Part shown: positions 19,016 through 27,770 of the stretch, piece by piece
How the letters are laid out: the number at the start of each line of letters is the position of its first letter
How positions within the stretch are numbered: the first letter of the stretch is position 1
DNA from: Rhizobium sp. Q54
GTDB lineage: Bacteria > Pseudomonadota > Alphaproteobacteria > ATCC43930 > CGMCC-115725
NCBI GenBank assembly: GCA_945861155.1
Contig: CAMATN010000008.1
Coordinates: 1 to 64,000, forward strand
Direction: 5' to 3'
DNA length: 64,000 bases
Position numbers and translations under genes: made by a program
Notes under the pieces: model-generated
Seen by the model: the letters and a program-made list of their open reading frames with translations, nothing else
The model's database searches: none
Told to the model about the DNA's origin: nothing

Positions 19016-19975
19016 ATGAGCCGGTATCTTCTCAGAAGGCTGGCGATCGCGGTCCCCAGCCTCCTCGGCATCAGCATCGTGCTGTTTAGCGTGCTCGCGC
19101 TGGCGCCCGGCGATCCGTTCGAGGAACTGGCGAGCAATCCCAACGTGCCGCCTGCAGTCGCGGCGTCGCTGCGCACCAAATTCGGCCTCGATGATCCGAT
19201 CATGCTGCGTTACTTGCGCTGGCTGATGGCAATGCTGCAGGGCGATTGGGGTTTTTCGTTTGTCAGCCGGATGGATGTCAGCACCCTGATCCTGCAGCGC
19301 CTGCCGACGACGCTGCTGGTGATCGGCTCGTCGCAGATCCTCGCCTTGGCGGTAGCCTTGCCGGTCGGCGTCCTGTCGGCGACGCGGCCGTATTCGGTCT
19401 TCGATCAAATTGCCAACACGCTGGCGTTTATCGGCTTTTCATTGCCGACATTCTTCACCGGGCTGCTGTTCATCCTGTTGTTCAGCATCACGCTCGATTG
19501 GCTTCCGTTCGTCTATCGCGCCGATCTCGGCGTCACCGGCTGGCGCTGGTATTGGGAGGGCGCACGCCAGGCGGCGATGCCGGTCGCGGTGCTCGGGCTG
19601 TTCCAGGCCGCCTCGTGGACGCGCTTTGTGCGTTCGGCGGTTCTCGACGTGATCCGGCTCGACTATGTCACGACCGCCCGCGCCAAGGGGCTCGCCGAGC
19701 GCGTCGTCATCATCAAGCATGTCGTGCGCAACGCCTTGACCCCGGTGGTGACCTTGGTTGCGCTGCAGATGCCCGCGGTGTTCGGCGGCGCTATCGTGAC
19801 CGAGCAAATCTTCCGCATACCGGGCATCGGATCGCTGCTGATCAGTTCGATGCTCGCCAACGACACACCTGTTATCATGGCGGTGACGTTCGTCCTCGCC
19901 TGTCTTGTGCTCCTTTTCAACCTGATTGCCGACATCCTTTATGGCTGGCTCGACCCTCGTATCGCCTACCGCTGA
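19016..19975 (+). CDS. dppB: peptide ABC transporter permease, DppB type
   Basis: Inner-membrane permease with the N-terminal RYLLRRLAIAVPSLLGISI segment typical of DppB and about six membrane helices. The EAA-like cytoplasmic loop (DYVTTARAKGLAERVVIIKHVVRNAL) contacts the ATPases. The 319 residues match the family. It begins at ATG 19016, 42 bases after the binding protein, and its end overlaps the next permease gene by 35 bases, indicating translational coupling. Confidence 0.93.
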   Translation: MSRYLLRRLAIAVPSLLGISIVLFSVLALAPGDPFEELASNPNVPPAVAASLRTKFGLDDPIMLRYLRWLMAMLQGDWGFSFVSRMDVSTLILQRLPTTLLVIGSSQILALAVALPVGVLSATRPYSVFDQIANTLAFIGFSLPTFFTGLLFILLFSITLDWLPFVYRADLGVTGWRWYWEGARQAAMPVAVLGLFQAASWTRFVRSAVLDVIRLDYVTTARAKGLAERVVIIKHVVRNALTPVVTLVALQMPAVFGGAIVTEQIFRIPGIGSLLISSMLANDTPVIMAVTFVLACLVLLFNLIADILYGWLDPRIAYR

Positions 19976-20885
19976 TCCTCGACCGCTGGCCGTGGGCCGG
20001 CGCGCGGGCTACGCATCCCCGACCTGGGAGACCTGGCGCCGATTTCGCCGGCATCGGCTCGCCGTCGCCGGCGCGGCGATCCTGGCGGTCATGCTGTTGG
20101 CGGTGGCGTTCGGTCCGCTGGTCTGGCAGGTGCCGATCAACGACATCGATTTCAGCAAAATGCAGGCGGGGCCATCCTGGGCGCATCCGCTCGGCACCGA
20201 CGATCTTGGCCAGGATCTGCTCGCCCGCATGCTGTATGGCGGCCGCATATCTCTAGCGGTGGGCCTCGCCGCGATGGCGGTCGCGGTCATTGTCGGCACG
20301 ATCGTCGGAGCGATCGCGGGGATGTCCCGCGGCAGCGTCGATCTGGCCCTGATGTGGCTGACCGACCTCTTCCTGTCGCTGCCGGCCCTGCCGCTGCTGT
20401 TGCTGATCATCTATCTGTTCCGCGATGCGCTGAAGGCCGTGGTCGGGCCGCAACTCGGGGTGTTCATCCTGATCGTCGCGGTGATCGGCGGGTTGCGGTG
20501 GATGCAGGTGGCGCGGCTGGTCCGAGCGCAATTCTTGTCGTTGCGCGAGAAGGAGTTCGTCGAGGCCGCACGCGCGCTCGGCGCGACGAAATGGCGCCAG
20601 GTGGTGCGGCACATCCTGCCCAATGCGCTCGGCCCGGTTATCGTCGCGGGCACCATCGATGTGGCCGCCGCGATCATCGCCGAGTCGACGCTGTCGTTTC
20701 TCGGCCTTGGCTTTCCGCCCGATATCCCGACCTGGGGACGCATTCTGTACGATGCCAAGGATTATCTCGACATCGCCCCGCATTGGGCCTTGTTCGCCGG
20801 CGGCGCGATTTTTCTCGCGGTGCTGTCGATCAACTATGTCGGCGACGGTCTGCGGGATGCTCTCGACCCGCGCAGAGTGATGTGA
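19941..20885 (+). CDS. dppC: peptide ABC transporter permease, DppC type
   Basis: Second permease. It has an N-terminal cytoplasmic stretch (TWETWRRFRRHRLAVAGAAIL) before the first helix, the GTDDLGQDLLARMLYGGRISL signature of DppC, and the EAA loop EKEFVEAARALGATKWRQVVRHILPNAL. I use ATG 19941; the ORF track starts at a TTG at 19926. It overlaps dppB and stops two bases before the first ATPase gene. Confidence 0.93.
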   Translation: MAGSTLVSPTADPRPLAVGRRAGYASPTWETWRRFRRHRLAVAGAAILAVMLLAVAFGPLVWQVPINDIDFSKMQAGPSWAHPLGTDDLGQDLLARMLYGGRISLAVGLAAMAVAVIVGTIVGAIAGMSRGSVDLALMWLTDLFLSLPALPLLLLIIYLFRDALKAVVGPQLGVFILIVAVIGGLRWMQVARLVRAQFLSLREKEFVEAARALGATKWRQVVRHILPNALGPVIVAGTIDVAAAIIAESTLSFLGLGFPPDIPTWGRILYDAKDYLDIAPHWALFAGGAIFLAVLSINYVGDGLRDALDPRRVM

Positions 20886-20886
20886 C

Positions 20887-21867
20887 GTGGCGACGCCCGG
20901 CCGCGAGCCTCTGCTGGAAATCCGCGGCCTGAAGGTGCATTTCGCCACCGATGACGGCATGGTCCGTGCGGTCGATGGCGTCGATCTGACCGTTCATGCC
21001 GGCGAGACGCTCGGGATCGTCGGCGAATCCGGGTGCGGCAAGACCGTCACCGCGCTCTCCGTGCTCAAGCTGATCGCGATGCCGCCGGCCCGCATCGTCG
21101 CCGGCCAGATCCTGTGGCAAGGCCGCGATCTGGTGCCGCTCGGAACCGGGGAGATGCGCCGCATCCGCAGCAAGGAAATCGGCATCGTCTTTCAGGAGCC
21201 GATGACCTCGCTCAACCCGGTCTACAATGTCGGCGAGCAGATCGCGGAGACAATCCGGGAGCATGAGGGGCTGGGCCGCCGGGGAGCCCTGGAACGCGCC
21301 ATAGAGATGCTCCGGCTGGTGAACATCCCGAACCCCGAACGGCGGGTGCGCGATTACCCGCACCAGTTTTCCGGCGGCATGCGTCAGCGCGTGATGATCG
21401 CGATGGCCTTGTCATGCAATCCCAAGCTGCTGATCGCCGACGAGCCGACCACCGCGCTGGATGTGACCATTCAGGCCCAGATCCTCGAATTGCTCGCCGA
21501 GATGAAGGCGCGCCTGGGGATGGCGGTCATGCTGATCACCCATGCGATGGGGGTCGTCGCCGAAGTGGCGCAGCGGGTGGCGGTCATGTACGCCGGCAAG
21601 GTCGTCGAGGAGGCGTCCGTCGCCGAACTCTTCAGCCGGCCCCGGCATCCTTACACGCAGGGGTTGATCCGCTCGATCCCGCGTGTCGACCGAGCCGGCC
21701 GCAAGACCCGTTTGGCGGCGATCGCCGGGGTCGTGCCGAGCCTGCTGGACCCGCCCCCGGGATGTCGCTTCGCGCCGCGCTGCGAGTTTGTCAGAGCAGA
21801 ATGCACGGCCGCGATTCCGCCGCTTCGCGAGGTTGCGCCCGGCCATAAGGTCGCCTGCGTGCTATGA
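20887..21867 (+). CDS. dppD: peptide ABC transporter ATP-binding protein, DppD type
   Basis: Cytoplasmic ATPase with Walker [10 protein letters not shown]-loop [10 protein letters not shown], signature FSGGMRQRV, Walker [13 protein letters not shown] and the H-loop (LITHAMG). The usual LITHDLG is changed to LITHAMG, so the Asp after the switch His is Ala. The C-terminal oligopeptide-transporter domain with Cys-rich [13 protein letters not shown] is present and may hold an iron-sulfur cluster as in DppD. The start is a GTG at 20887; the stop overlaps the next gene by four bases (ATGA). Confidence 0.93.
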   Translation: MATPGREPLLEIRGLKVHFATDDGMVRAVDGVDLTVHAGETLGIVGESGCGKTVTALSVLKLIAMPPARIVAGQILWQGRDLVPLGTGEMRRIRSKEIGIVFQEPMTSLNPVYNVGEQIAETIREHEGLGRRGALERAIEMLRLVNIPNPERRVRDYPHQFSGGMRQRVMIAMALSCNPKLLIADEPTTALDVTIQAQILELLAEMKARLGMAVMLITHAMGVVAEVAQRVAVMYAGKVVEEASVAELFSRPRHPYTQGLIRSIPRVDRAGRKTRLAAIAGVVPSLLDPPPGCRFAPRCEFVRAECTAAIPPLREVAPGHKVACVL

Positions 21868-22880
21868 ACGCCGCCGGGAGCGCCGCCTCGGATGACGCCG
21901 GGGACGTCGCGCCAACCAAGGAGCTGCTGCGGGTCAAAGACCTCGTCAAGTATTTTCCGATCAAGCGCGGGCTGCTGTCGCGCGCGGTCGAACGGGTGCA
22001 CGCGGTCGATGGGGTCAGCTTCACGATCGGTCCCGGCGAAACGTTGGGTCTGGTCGGCGAGTCGGGCTGCGGCAAATCCACGACTGGGCGCTGCATCCTG
22101 CGGCTGATCGAGCCGACATCCGGCGAGGTATGGTTCGCGGGCAAGAGCGTCACGGCGCTTTCCGGCAGGGAGCTCAGGGCGCTGTGCCGCGACATGCAGA
22201 TCATCTTTCAAGATCCCTACGCCTCGCTCAACCCGCGCCTGCCGGTCGGCGCGATCGTCGGCGAGGCGCTGATCATCCACAATCTCACCAAGAGCGGCCG
22301 GGAATTCGAGGAGCGGGTGGTCGAACTGCTCGAAACCGTCGGCCTCAACGCCGACCACATGCGGCGCTATCCGCATGAATTCTCCGGCGGCCAGCGGCAA
22401 CGGATCGGGATTGCCCGCGCCCTCGCGGTATCGCCGAAGCTGATCGTCTGCGACGAGCCGGTATCGGCGCTCGATGTGTCGATTCAGGCGCAGGTCATCA
22501 ACCTGCTCGAGGATCTGCAGCAGCAGTTCGGTCTTTCCTATCTGTTCATCGCGCACGATTTGTCGGTGGTCGAGCATATCAGCACGCGCGTCGCGGTCAT
22601 GTATCTGGGCCGCATCGTCGAGACGGCGGCGGCCGAGGACCTCTACAACGCGCCGCTGCATCCCTATACCCAGGCGCTGCTGTCGGCCGTGCCGATCCCG
22701 GACCCGGCAGCAAAGCGCGGGCGCATCATGTTGCAGGGCGATGTGCCGAACCCGATCCATCCGCCGTCCGGCTGCCATTTCCATACGCGTTGCCCAAAGG
22801 CGATGGCGCATTGCGCGGTCAAGACTCCGATCGCCAAGGAGATGGCCCCGGGCCACGTCGTCGCCTGCCATTTGTATTGA
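21864..22880 (+). CDS. dppF: peptide ABC transporter ATP-binding protein, DppF type
   Basis: Second ATPase of the transporter, starting inside the ATGA overlap. It has Walker [10 protein letters not shown]-loop [11 protein letters not shown], signature [10 protein letters not shown], Walker [13 protein letters not shown] and the switch [11 protein letters not shown]. The oligopeptide C-terminal region ends in [16 protein letters not shown]. The N-terminal 18 residues are an Ala-rich extension before the core. With dppBCD it forms a complete importer. Confidence 0.93.
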   Translation: MNAAGSAASDDAGDVAPTKELLRVKDLVKYFPIKRGLLSRAVERVHAVDGVSFTIGPGETLGLVGESGCGKSTTGRCILRLIEPTSGEVWFAGKSVTALSGRELRALCRDMQIIFQDPYASLNPRLPVGAIVGEALIIHNLTKSGREFEERVVELLETVGLNADHMRRYPHEFSGGQRQRIGIARALAVSPKLIVCDEPVSALDVSIQAQVINLLEDLQQQFGLSYLFIAHDLSVVEHISTRVAVMYLGRIVETAAAEDLYNAPLHPYTQALLSAVPIPDPAAKRGRIMLQGDVPNPIHPPSGCHFHTRCPKAMAHCAVKTPIAKEMAPGHVVACHLY

Positions 22881-22957
22881 GCGAGGGCCGACCGGAACCG
22901 GGCCGGAGCGGTTCTCGTTCACCGCGGCAGAGTGCCTTTGCCGAATGGGTGCGCGAT

Positions 22958-23797
22958 ATGCCGTATTCCGCCGAGATCAGCCGCGACAACCGAACCGCTT
23001 TTCTATTCGTGATCGATCAATCCGGCTCGATGGACGAGCGTCCCGAAGGGGGCCGGATGAAGTCGGAATTCGTCGCCGACGTCCTGAACAAGACCGTCTA
23101 CACGCTGGTCACCAACTGCTCGAAAGCCGACGGAATCCGCAATTATTTCGATGTCGGCGTGATCGGCTATAGTGGGGCGGGCGTCGCGAACGGCCTGGGC
23201 GGCGCTCTGGAATCAGGCGCGATGCACCCGATTTCGGCGCTTGCCGAATCGCCGCTGCGCGTCGAGGAACGGGTCCGCGCGGTCGATGACGGCGCCGGCG
23301 GCATCGTCGAGCAGAAGACCAAATTCCCGGTCTGGTTCGAGCCCCGCAACGAGGGCGGCACGCCGATGCGGGCGGCGCTGACCCGGGCGGCCGAGCTGAT
23401 GGCCGAATGGTGCGATGCGCACCCCGATTGCTATCCGCCGACAATCCTGCACGTGACCGACGGGGAGGCGACCGACGGCAACCCCGAAGATGTCGCCGAC
23501 GCGCTGCACCAACTGCACACTGCCGACGGGCAAAGCCTTTTGTTCAACCTTCACGTCACGACCAAGGGCGGGCGCGAAATCATCTTCCCCGGCGGCGATG
23601 ACGGTCTCGTCGACGATTACGCGCGGATGCTGTACCGCATGTCGAGCGCGCTGCCGCCGCATCTGGCCAAGATCGCCGGCGACAAGGGGTATTCGATCGC
23701 GTCGGGCTCGCGCGGCTTCATCTTCAACGCCGATCCGAAGCTGATCGTCGATTTCTTCGATATCGGCACGCGCCCGCGCATGGTCGCAGACCGCTAG
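22958..23797 (+). CDS. vWA domain protein (TerY-like), member of a vWA-PP2C-kinase triad
   Basis: A von Willebrand A domain occupies most of the 279 residues. The MIDAS motif is DQSGSMD at about residues 20-26, followed by GGTPMRAALTRAAELM (MIDAS Thr) and HVTDGEATD. The protein is soluble and has no signal peptide. I start at ATG 22958 (MPYSAEI), because the ORF track start at 22790 lies inside dppF. Together with the next two genes it matches the TerY-P triad described in comparative studies of tellurium-resistance-related stress systems, where the vWA protein is the metal-dependent hub. No terB/C/D/E genes are in the window. Confidence 0.85.
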   Translation: MPYSAEISRDNRTAFLFVIDQSGSMDERPEGGRMKSEFVADVLNKTVYTLVTNCSKADGIRNYFDVGVIGYSGAGVANGLGGALESGAMHPISALAESPLRVEERVRAVDDGAGGIVEQKTKFPVWFEPRNEGGTPMRAALTRAAELMAEWCDAHPDCYPPTILHVTDGEATDGNPEDVADALHQLHTADGQSLLFNLHVTTKGGREIIFPGGDDGLVDDYARMLYRMSSALPPHLAKIAGDKGYSIASGSRGFIFNADPKLIVDFFDIGTRPRMVADR

Positions 23798-23812
23798 GTT
23801 CCGCGGTGTCAA

Positions 23813-23930
23813 CCCCCACCCTCCCACGCCTCGCGGCGCGGGTCCCTCCCTCCCCCGCTTGCGGGGGAGGGTCTTTCAGAGCACGGCGAACTCCCTCCCC
23901 CGCAAGCGGGGGAGGGTTGGGGTGGGGGTC
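23813..23930. repeat. palindromic repeat family A, two hairpins
   Basis: Two ccctcccccgc...gcgggggaggg hairpins in tandem (23848-23873 and 23891-23918), with aacccccacc on the left and ggtgggggt on the right. It is intergenic between the vWA gene and the PP2C gene, but the PP2C reading frame is open across its right part. Confidence 0.85.
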
Positions 23931-23960
23931 ACCCGGCGCCCTCTTTGCCAGTTCCGATCT

Positions 23961-24728
23961 GTGCTGGTAGAGCCCACGGCGGCGCCGCAGCTTTTCGCCC
24001 GACCGCGCGCCTTTACCATTGCGAAACGGCCGGGAGAGACCAACGAGGATGCGTGGCAGCATTCGCACAAGGGCGCCGGGGCGGTCAGCGATGGCGCCTC
24101 AGTGTCGTTCGATTCGGCGGCGTGGTCGCGCCTACTGGTGCGGCGCTTCGCGCAACACCCGCATTTCGACGAATCGTGGCTGGCCGAGGCGATCGCCGCC
24201 TATGCCACACTGCACGATCGCGACAGCCTTCCCTGGATGCAGCAGGCCGCCTTCGATCGCGGCAGCTTTGCCTCGCTGATCGGAGTGACGGATCGGGGCG
24301 GCGGGCGGATCGGGCTGCTGGCGATCGGCGACAGCCTGGCCCTGCTCTGCGACGGCGACCGCATCGTCGATTCCTTCCCCTACCAGGCGCCGGAGCAGTT
24401 CGACGCCGACCCCCAGCTGCTGTCGACCAACACATCCGAAAACGCGTTTCTCAAAGACCCCGAGCGCGCCTCCGAACTGTCGCGGGAATGGGATCTGGGG
24501 CCGCTCGTCGATCCGGCGCTGCTCTGCGTCACCGATGCGCTGGGTCGCTGGATCCTGACCGAGCGCGAGCGAGATTCCTCGCCGATCGCGCTGTTGCGCG
24601 CTGTCGCATCGCGGCGCGCCTTCGCGCGCCTTGTCGAGGAGGAGCGCATGGCGGGCCGGATGCGCCGCGACGACACGACATTGCTCGCGTATTGGGATTG
24701 GTCGCCTGGGGATAGGTCGGGGGAATAG
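23961..24728 (+). CDS. PP2C-type serine/threonine phosphatase-like protein of the triad
   Basis: Metal-dependent phosphatase fold. NEDAWQHSHKGAGAVSDGAS corresponds to the paired ED and DG metal-binding motifs, LLAIGDSLALLCDGDRI to the central strands, and CVTDALGRWIL with RRDDTTLLAYW to the late metal Asp region. The start is uncertain. The track start at 23859 lies inside the palindromic repeat and codes repeat-derived residues, so I use the GTG at 23961 (about 255 residues). Likely role is reversing phosphorylation by the adjacent kinase; its targets may include the vWA partner. Confidence 0.78.
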   Translation: MLVEPTAAPQLFARPRAFTIAKRPGETNEDAWQHSHKGAGAVSDGASVSFDSAAWSRLLVRRFAQHPHFDESWLAEAIAAYATLHDRDSLPWMQQAAFDRGSFASLIGVTDRGGGRIGLLAIGDSLALLCDGDRIVDSFPYQAPEQFDADPQLLSTNTSENAFLKDPERASELSREWDLGPLVDPALLCVTDALGRWILTERERDSSPIALLRAVASRRAFARLVEEERMAGRMRRDDTTLLAYWDWSPGDRSGE

Positions 24729-24737
24729 GGGTCGGGA

Positions 24738-26219
24738 ATGCAGCCGCTGACGCCCTACCCGCAAATCGTCGAATACAACGAGGCGGTGCAACACCCCTCG
24801 ACCGCGTTCCGCGACCCCGAGCTGCGGCAAGGCCAGGTCAAGCTCAACGCGCTTGGGCTGCCGGTCGCGCTGTCGGGCGGTTTCGCGCTGACTTATCCGA
24901 TGATGACGGGCGCCAAGGCGAAGGGGCGCAAGCTGGCGGTGCGCTGCTTTCACCGCGAGATTCCGGCGGCACAGCACAAATATGCGGCGATCGCCCGCGC
25001 GGTAACAGCGCTGCGAAGCCCGTACTTCGTCGGTTTCGATTATCTCGCCGACGGCATCAAGATCCGCGGCGGCTTCTATCCGGTCCTCAAGATGGACTGG
25101 GCCGAGGGCGACCCGCTCGGCGTCTGGCTCGACCGCAACAGCGGCGACCGGCGCGCCCTCGAAAAATTGCGCGAGCAGTTCGCCGCGCTCGCCGCCTTCC
25201 TCGAAAAGTACGGTATCGCGCATGGCGACATCCAGACCGGCAACGTCATAATCTCGGCGGCGGGGCTGAAGCTGGTCGATTATGACGGGGTGTTCGTGCC
25301 GGGCATGCCGGCTGCGTTCGGCAGCGAGACCGGGCACAAGCATTTTCAGCACCCAAGCCGCGCCCCGGCGCATTTCGGCCCGGCCATCGACCGGTTCTCG
25401 TTGATCGCGGTCGATCTGAGCCTCGCCGCGCTGATCGCGGTGCCGTCGCTGCATCGGCGGTTTCGGCAGGGCGGCGAGACGATCCTCTTTCGCGCCAGGG
25501 ATTTTGTCGATCCCGACCGCTCCGAATTGTTCGGCTTACTCCAGCAACATGCCGCGCTGCACCAGACCGCGGAGAATTTCGCGGCGATCTGCCGGGCCGA
25601 TTTCGGCGCGGTGCCGAGCCTTGGCGACTTCCGGGCCGGTCGGAATATCCCGCAGCCGGCTTCAGGCTCGCCTGTCGCGGCTCCGGCATCGCGGTCCCGA
25701 ACGCAAACCACCGCGCCGCGGCCGCCGAAGGCACAACATTGGCGTTTCTGGCCGGCCCTCCGCCATGGCGACAGCCAGCCGGCTCCTGCGCCCACACCGA
25801 TTCGCGCCGAAACAGCGCCGGGACCAGGCAGATCGAACCGCCACCTGGTCGCTCGTCTGCTCGCCGAGCCCCGCGCGAATCCCGGTACGTCGCGCACGAC
25901 GCCAACGCCGCGGCGGCCGGATGGCGCACAGTCCGCCGCCGATCTGGCGGCCCTTCGGTCCCCCCGGAGCAACCGAGACATCGTGCGCACGCTGCGCCCA
26001 ACCGCCGTCGCGCCAATTCCCTCGGCCCCAATTCCCTCGGCCCCCCGGACCCCGGCGTCCGTGCGTCCGCATTCGGCATCGCCGGCGCCGATGCCGCGGT
26101 CCGGCTCGGTCGTCATCCACCCGCACAACCGGGTGGCTCCGCCATCGCCCTCGGCCGCGGCGGAACAATCGCCGACCCTGCTGCGCCGCGTGTTGCGGGC
26201 GATCGGCGTCGACCACTGA
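24738..26219 (+). CDS. protein kinase-like protein of the TerY-P type triad
   Basis: Residues about 30-280 are a protein-kinase fold. AVRCFHREI is the beta-3 strand, with Arg in place of the usual Lys, as I recall in this kinase group. HGDIQTGNVII is the catalytic loop (HxDxxxxN), and VDYDGVFVPGM is the metal-binding DFG equivalent. Residues about 320-493 form a Pro/Ala/Arg-rich low-complexity tail with no domain that I recognise. The gene starts at ATG 24738, nine bases after the phosphatase stop, so the two are surely co-transcribed. The tail length differs from kinases that end in a zinc ribbon or OB fold. Confidence 0.82.
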   Translation: MQPLTPYPQIVEYNEAVQHPSTAFRDPELRQGQVKLNALGLPVALSGGFALTYPMMTGAKAKGRKLAVRCFHREIPAAQHKYAAIARAVTALRSPYFVGFDYLADGIKIRGGFYPVLKMDWAEGDPLGVWLDRNSGDRRALEKLREQFAALAAFLEKYGIAHGDIQTGNVIISAAGLKLVDYDGVFVPGMPAAFGSETGHKHFQHPSRAPAHFGPAIDRFSLIAVDLSLAALIAVPSLHRRFRQGGETILFRARDFVDPDRSELFGLLQQHAALHQTAENFAAICRADFGAVPSLGDFRAGRNIPQPASGSPVAAPASRSRTQTTAPRPPKAQHWRFWPALRHGDSQPAPAPTPIRAETAPGPGRSNRHLVARLLAEPRANPGTSRTTPTPRRPDGAQSAADLAALRSPRSNRDIVRTLRPTAVAPIPSAPIPSAPRTPASVRPHSASPAPMPRSGSVVIHPHNRVAPPSPSAAAEQSPTLLRRVLRAIGVDH

Positions 26220-26264
26220 CGGCGCGCTTCAGCGGTTCTCTCTCCCGACGCATGCGGCCCTAGA

Positions 26265-27710
26265 CTAAGGGCCGTCGACGCGAACCGTGCCGGCAAAGCG
26301 CGACGGCGCGCGCAGCCACGCACCCGCTTCGGCGCCGCGCCCCGCCGGCCGGGCCTGCCAGGCGCCGCGCCGAAGCTGCTCCTCGAGTTCCCAGCGCAGC
26401 AGCGCCAGACGGGCGTGCATCGTCGACGCGACGATGGCCGCGACCGCCGGCGCGCCGGGTAGCGCCAGAGCTTGCGCCGCATGCCGGACGCACAGCCCGT
26501 AACCGCCTTCGAACGCGCGGCGCCCGTCCGTATCTTCGAGCAGCGCCGCCAGCAGCAGGACGGCGCGCTCGCCCGCCTCGCGCGCCCGCCGGCAAAGCGG
26601 GCATTCCCGGCCGCGTTGCAGCGAATCCAGCACCGCGATGCGCGATCCCGAGCTTGGCCACATGCTTGACCACGCGCGCTGAACGGCCGGCGGGACAATC
26701 GCGGCCCCTCGCCCGAGCTCGCGCGCTTTGCCGGCATAGACCAGCCGCTCCTCGGCCTCGCCCACCACCACTGCCGCGAGCGCCGGCGCGAGAATCGCCC
26801 CGCCGGCGACACGCGCCTGCCAAACGTGATGGCGGCACAGCGGCAACACGTCCGAGAGATCGCCCTGCGCTGCGGCCGCCCGCGCGAGCCAGCCAAGCCA
26901 TGCTCCGCAGGAATCGGATATTTCGGCGCAGATCGCGCACGAATCCATATGTCGCAAGCGACGGCGCATGCGCCGAACCGGGTCGGGATCGTCGCCGAAC
27001 GGGGCGCCGTGGCGCTCCGGCGCCAGCAGGTCGCGCCGCTCGGGAGGGCCGAGGATCACCCGGATGGCGCGATCGGCCGGGGTCTCGGCGCAGGCCGGCG
27101 CCGGGGCGCCGGCGAGGGTTTCACCGAGCGCCGCCACGGTGCGACCATGGATCGCGAGAACGCCCGCAATCGTGCCGGCGTCGAGGTATCCGGCGAGCTG
27201 CTTGAGATGCGGCATGCACACGAGCGCCGGATTGCCGTAGCAATCGGGCCGCCGCGCCCCGATCAGCAGAGCCAGAAAAAAGCACTCGCGCCGTTCGACA
27301 TCGCGCGCCTGCGCGCAGGCCTCGCACGCATCGGGTGCGGCGACGAGCGGGGCCGGCTTTCCGCGACCATGCCGCCCGGCGAGTCGCGGCAAGACGTCCC
27401 GGATCAGCGCGAGGTGGATCAGCGCGACCGTCGCGCTCTGTCCGATCGTTTCGAGGCGGCGCGCATGGTGCGCGCAGAAGCCCGCGCCGCGCGCCACTTC
27501 CCGCATCGGCTCGCGCTCTTGCCAACCCTCATAGAGAAAATGATCGAGCCAGCGCTCATCCGCCCCGGCGGCGCGGGTGCAGACCGGGCAAGCCTCGCGG
27601 GTCAACGCCGCTTCGAGGTCGCCCATCCCGGCGGCCGGATCGGGCCGCCGACCACTCATCCGGGGCCGCCACCGCCCGAGAGTAGCCGCGAGGTCGCTCC
27701 AAATCGTCAT
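26265..27710 (-). CDS. protein with four CxxC...CxxH modules (DUF6062-like)
   Basis: The 481 residues hold four repeats that each start with a CxxC pair and continue to a CxxH pair 40-90 residues later: CPVC/CAHH, CEAC/CMPH, CAIC/CRHH and CPLC/CVRH. The pattern resembles DUF6062-type proteins, which carry similar CP-C and FC-HH pairs, and implies binding of four zinc ions or iron-sulfur clusters. It is soluble and Ala/Arg-rich, with no signal peptide. The ATG at 27710 lies inside the terminus of a palindromic repeat, so inner Met residues (MSGRR, MGDLE) are alternative starts. Function is unknown. Confidence 0.7.
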   Translation of the reverse strand: MTIWSDLAATLGRWRPRMSGRRPDPAAGMGDLEAALTREACPVCTRAAGADERWLDHFLYEGWQEREPMREVARGAGFCAHHARRLETIGQSATVALIHLALIRDVLPRLAGRHGRGKPAPLVAAPDACEACAQARDVERRECFFLALLIGARRPDCYGNPALVCMPHLKQLAGYLDAGTIAGVLAIHGRTVAALGETLAGAPAPACAETPADRAIRVILGPPERRDLLAPERHGAPFGDDPDPVRRMRRRLRHMDSCAICAEISDSCGAWLGWLARAAAAQGDLSDVLPLCRHHVWQARVAGGAILAPALAAVVVGEAEERLVYAGKARELGRGAAIVPPAVQRAWSSMWPSSGSRIAVLDSLQRGRECPLCRRAREAGERAVLLLAALLEDTDGRRAFEGGYGLCVRHAAQALALPGAPAVAAIVASTMHARLALLRWELEEQLRRGAWQARPAGRGAEAGAWLRAPSRFAGTVRVDGP

Positions 27711-27727
27711 CCCGGGAGCCGGGACGA
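27705..27727. repeat. short fragment of gtcatcccgg repeat family
   Basis: cgtcatcccgggagccggga followed by cgac is a shortened hairpin related to the larger copies at 54268 and 60843. It overlaps the start codon of the CxxC protein. Confidence 0.6.
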
Positions 27728-27770
27728 CAAAATGGCAAGCGGCAAGATCTATAAACTTCCGATATAGGCC

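Noticed and set aside
22958-26219. Full tellurium-resistance (ter) operon
   Set aside because: Only the vWA-phosphatase-kinase triad is seen; no TerB, TerC, TerD or TerZ-like genes are in the window.
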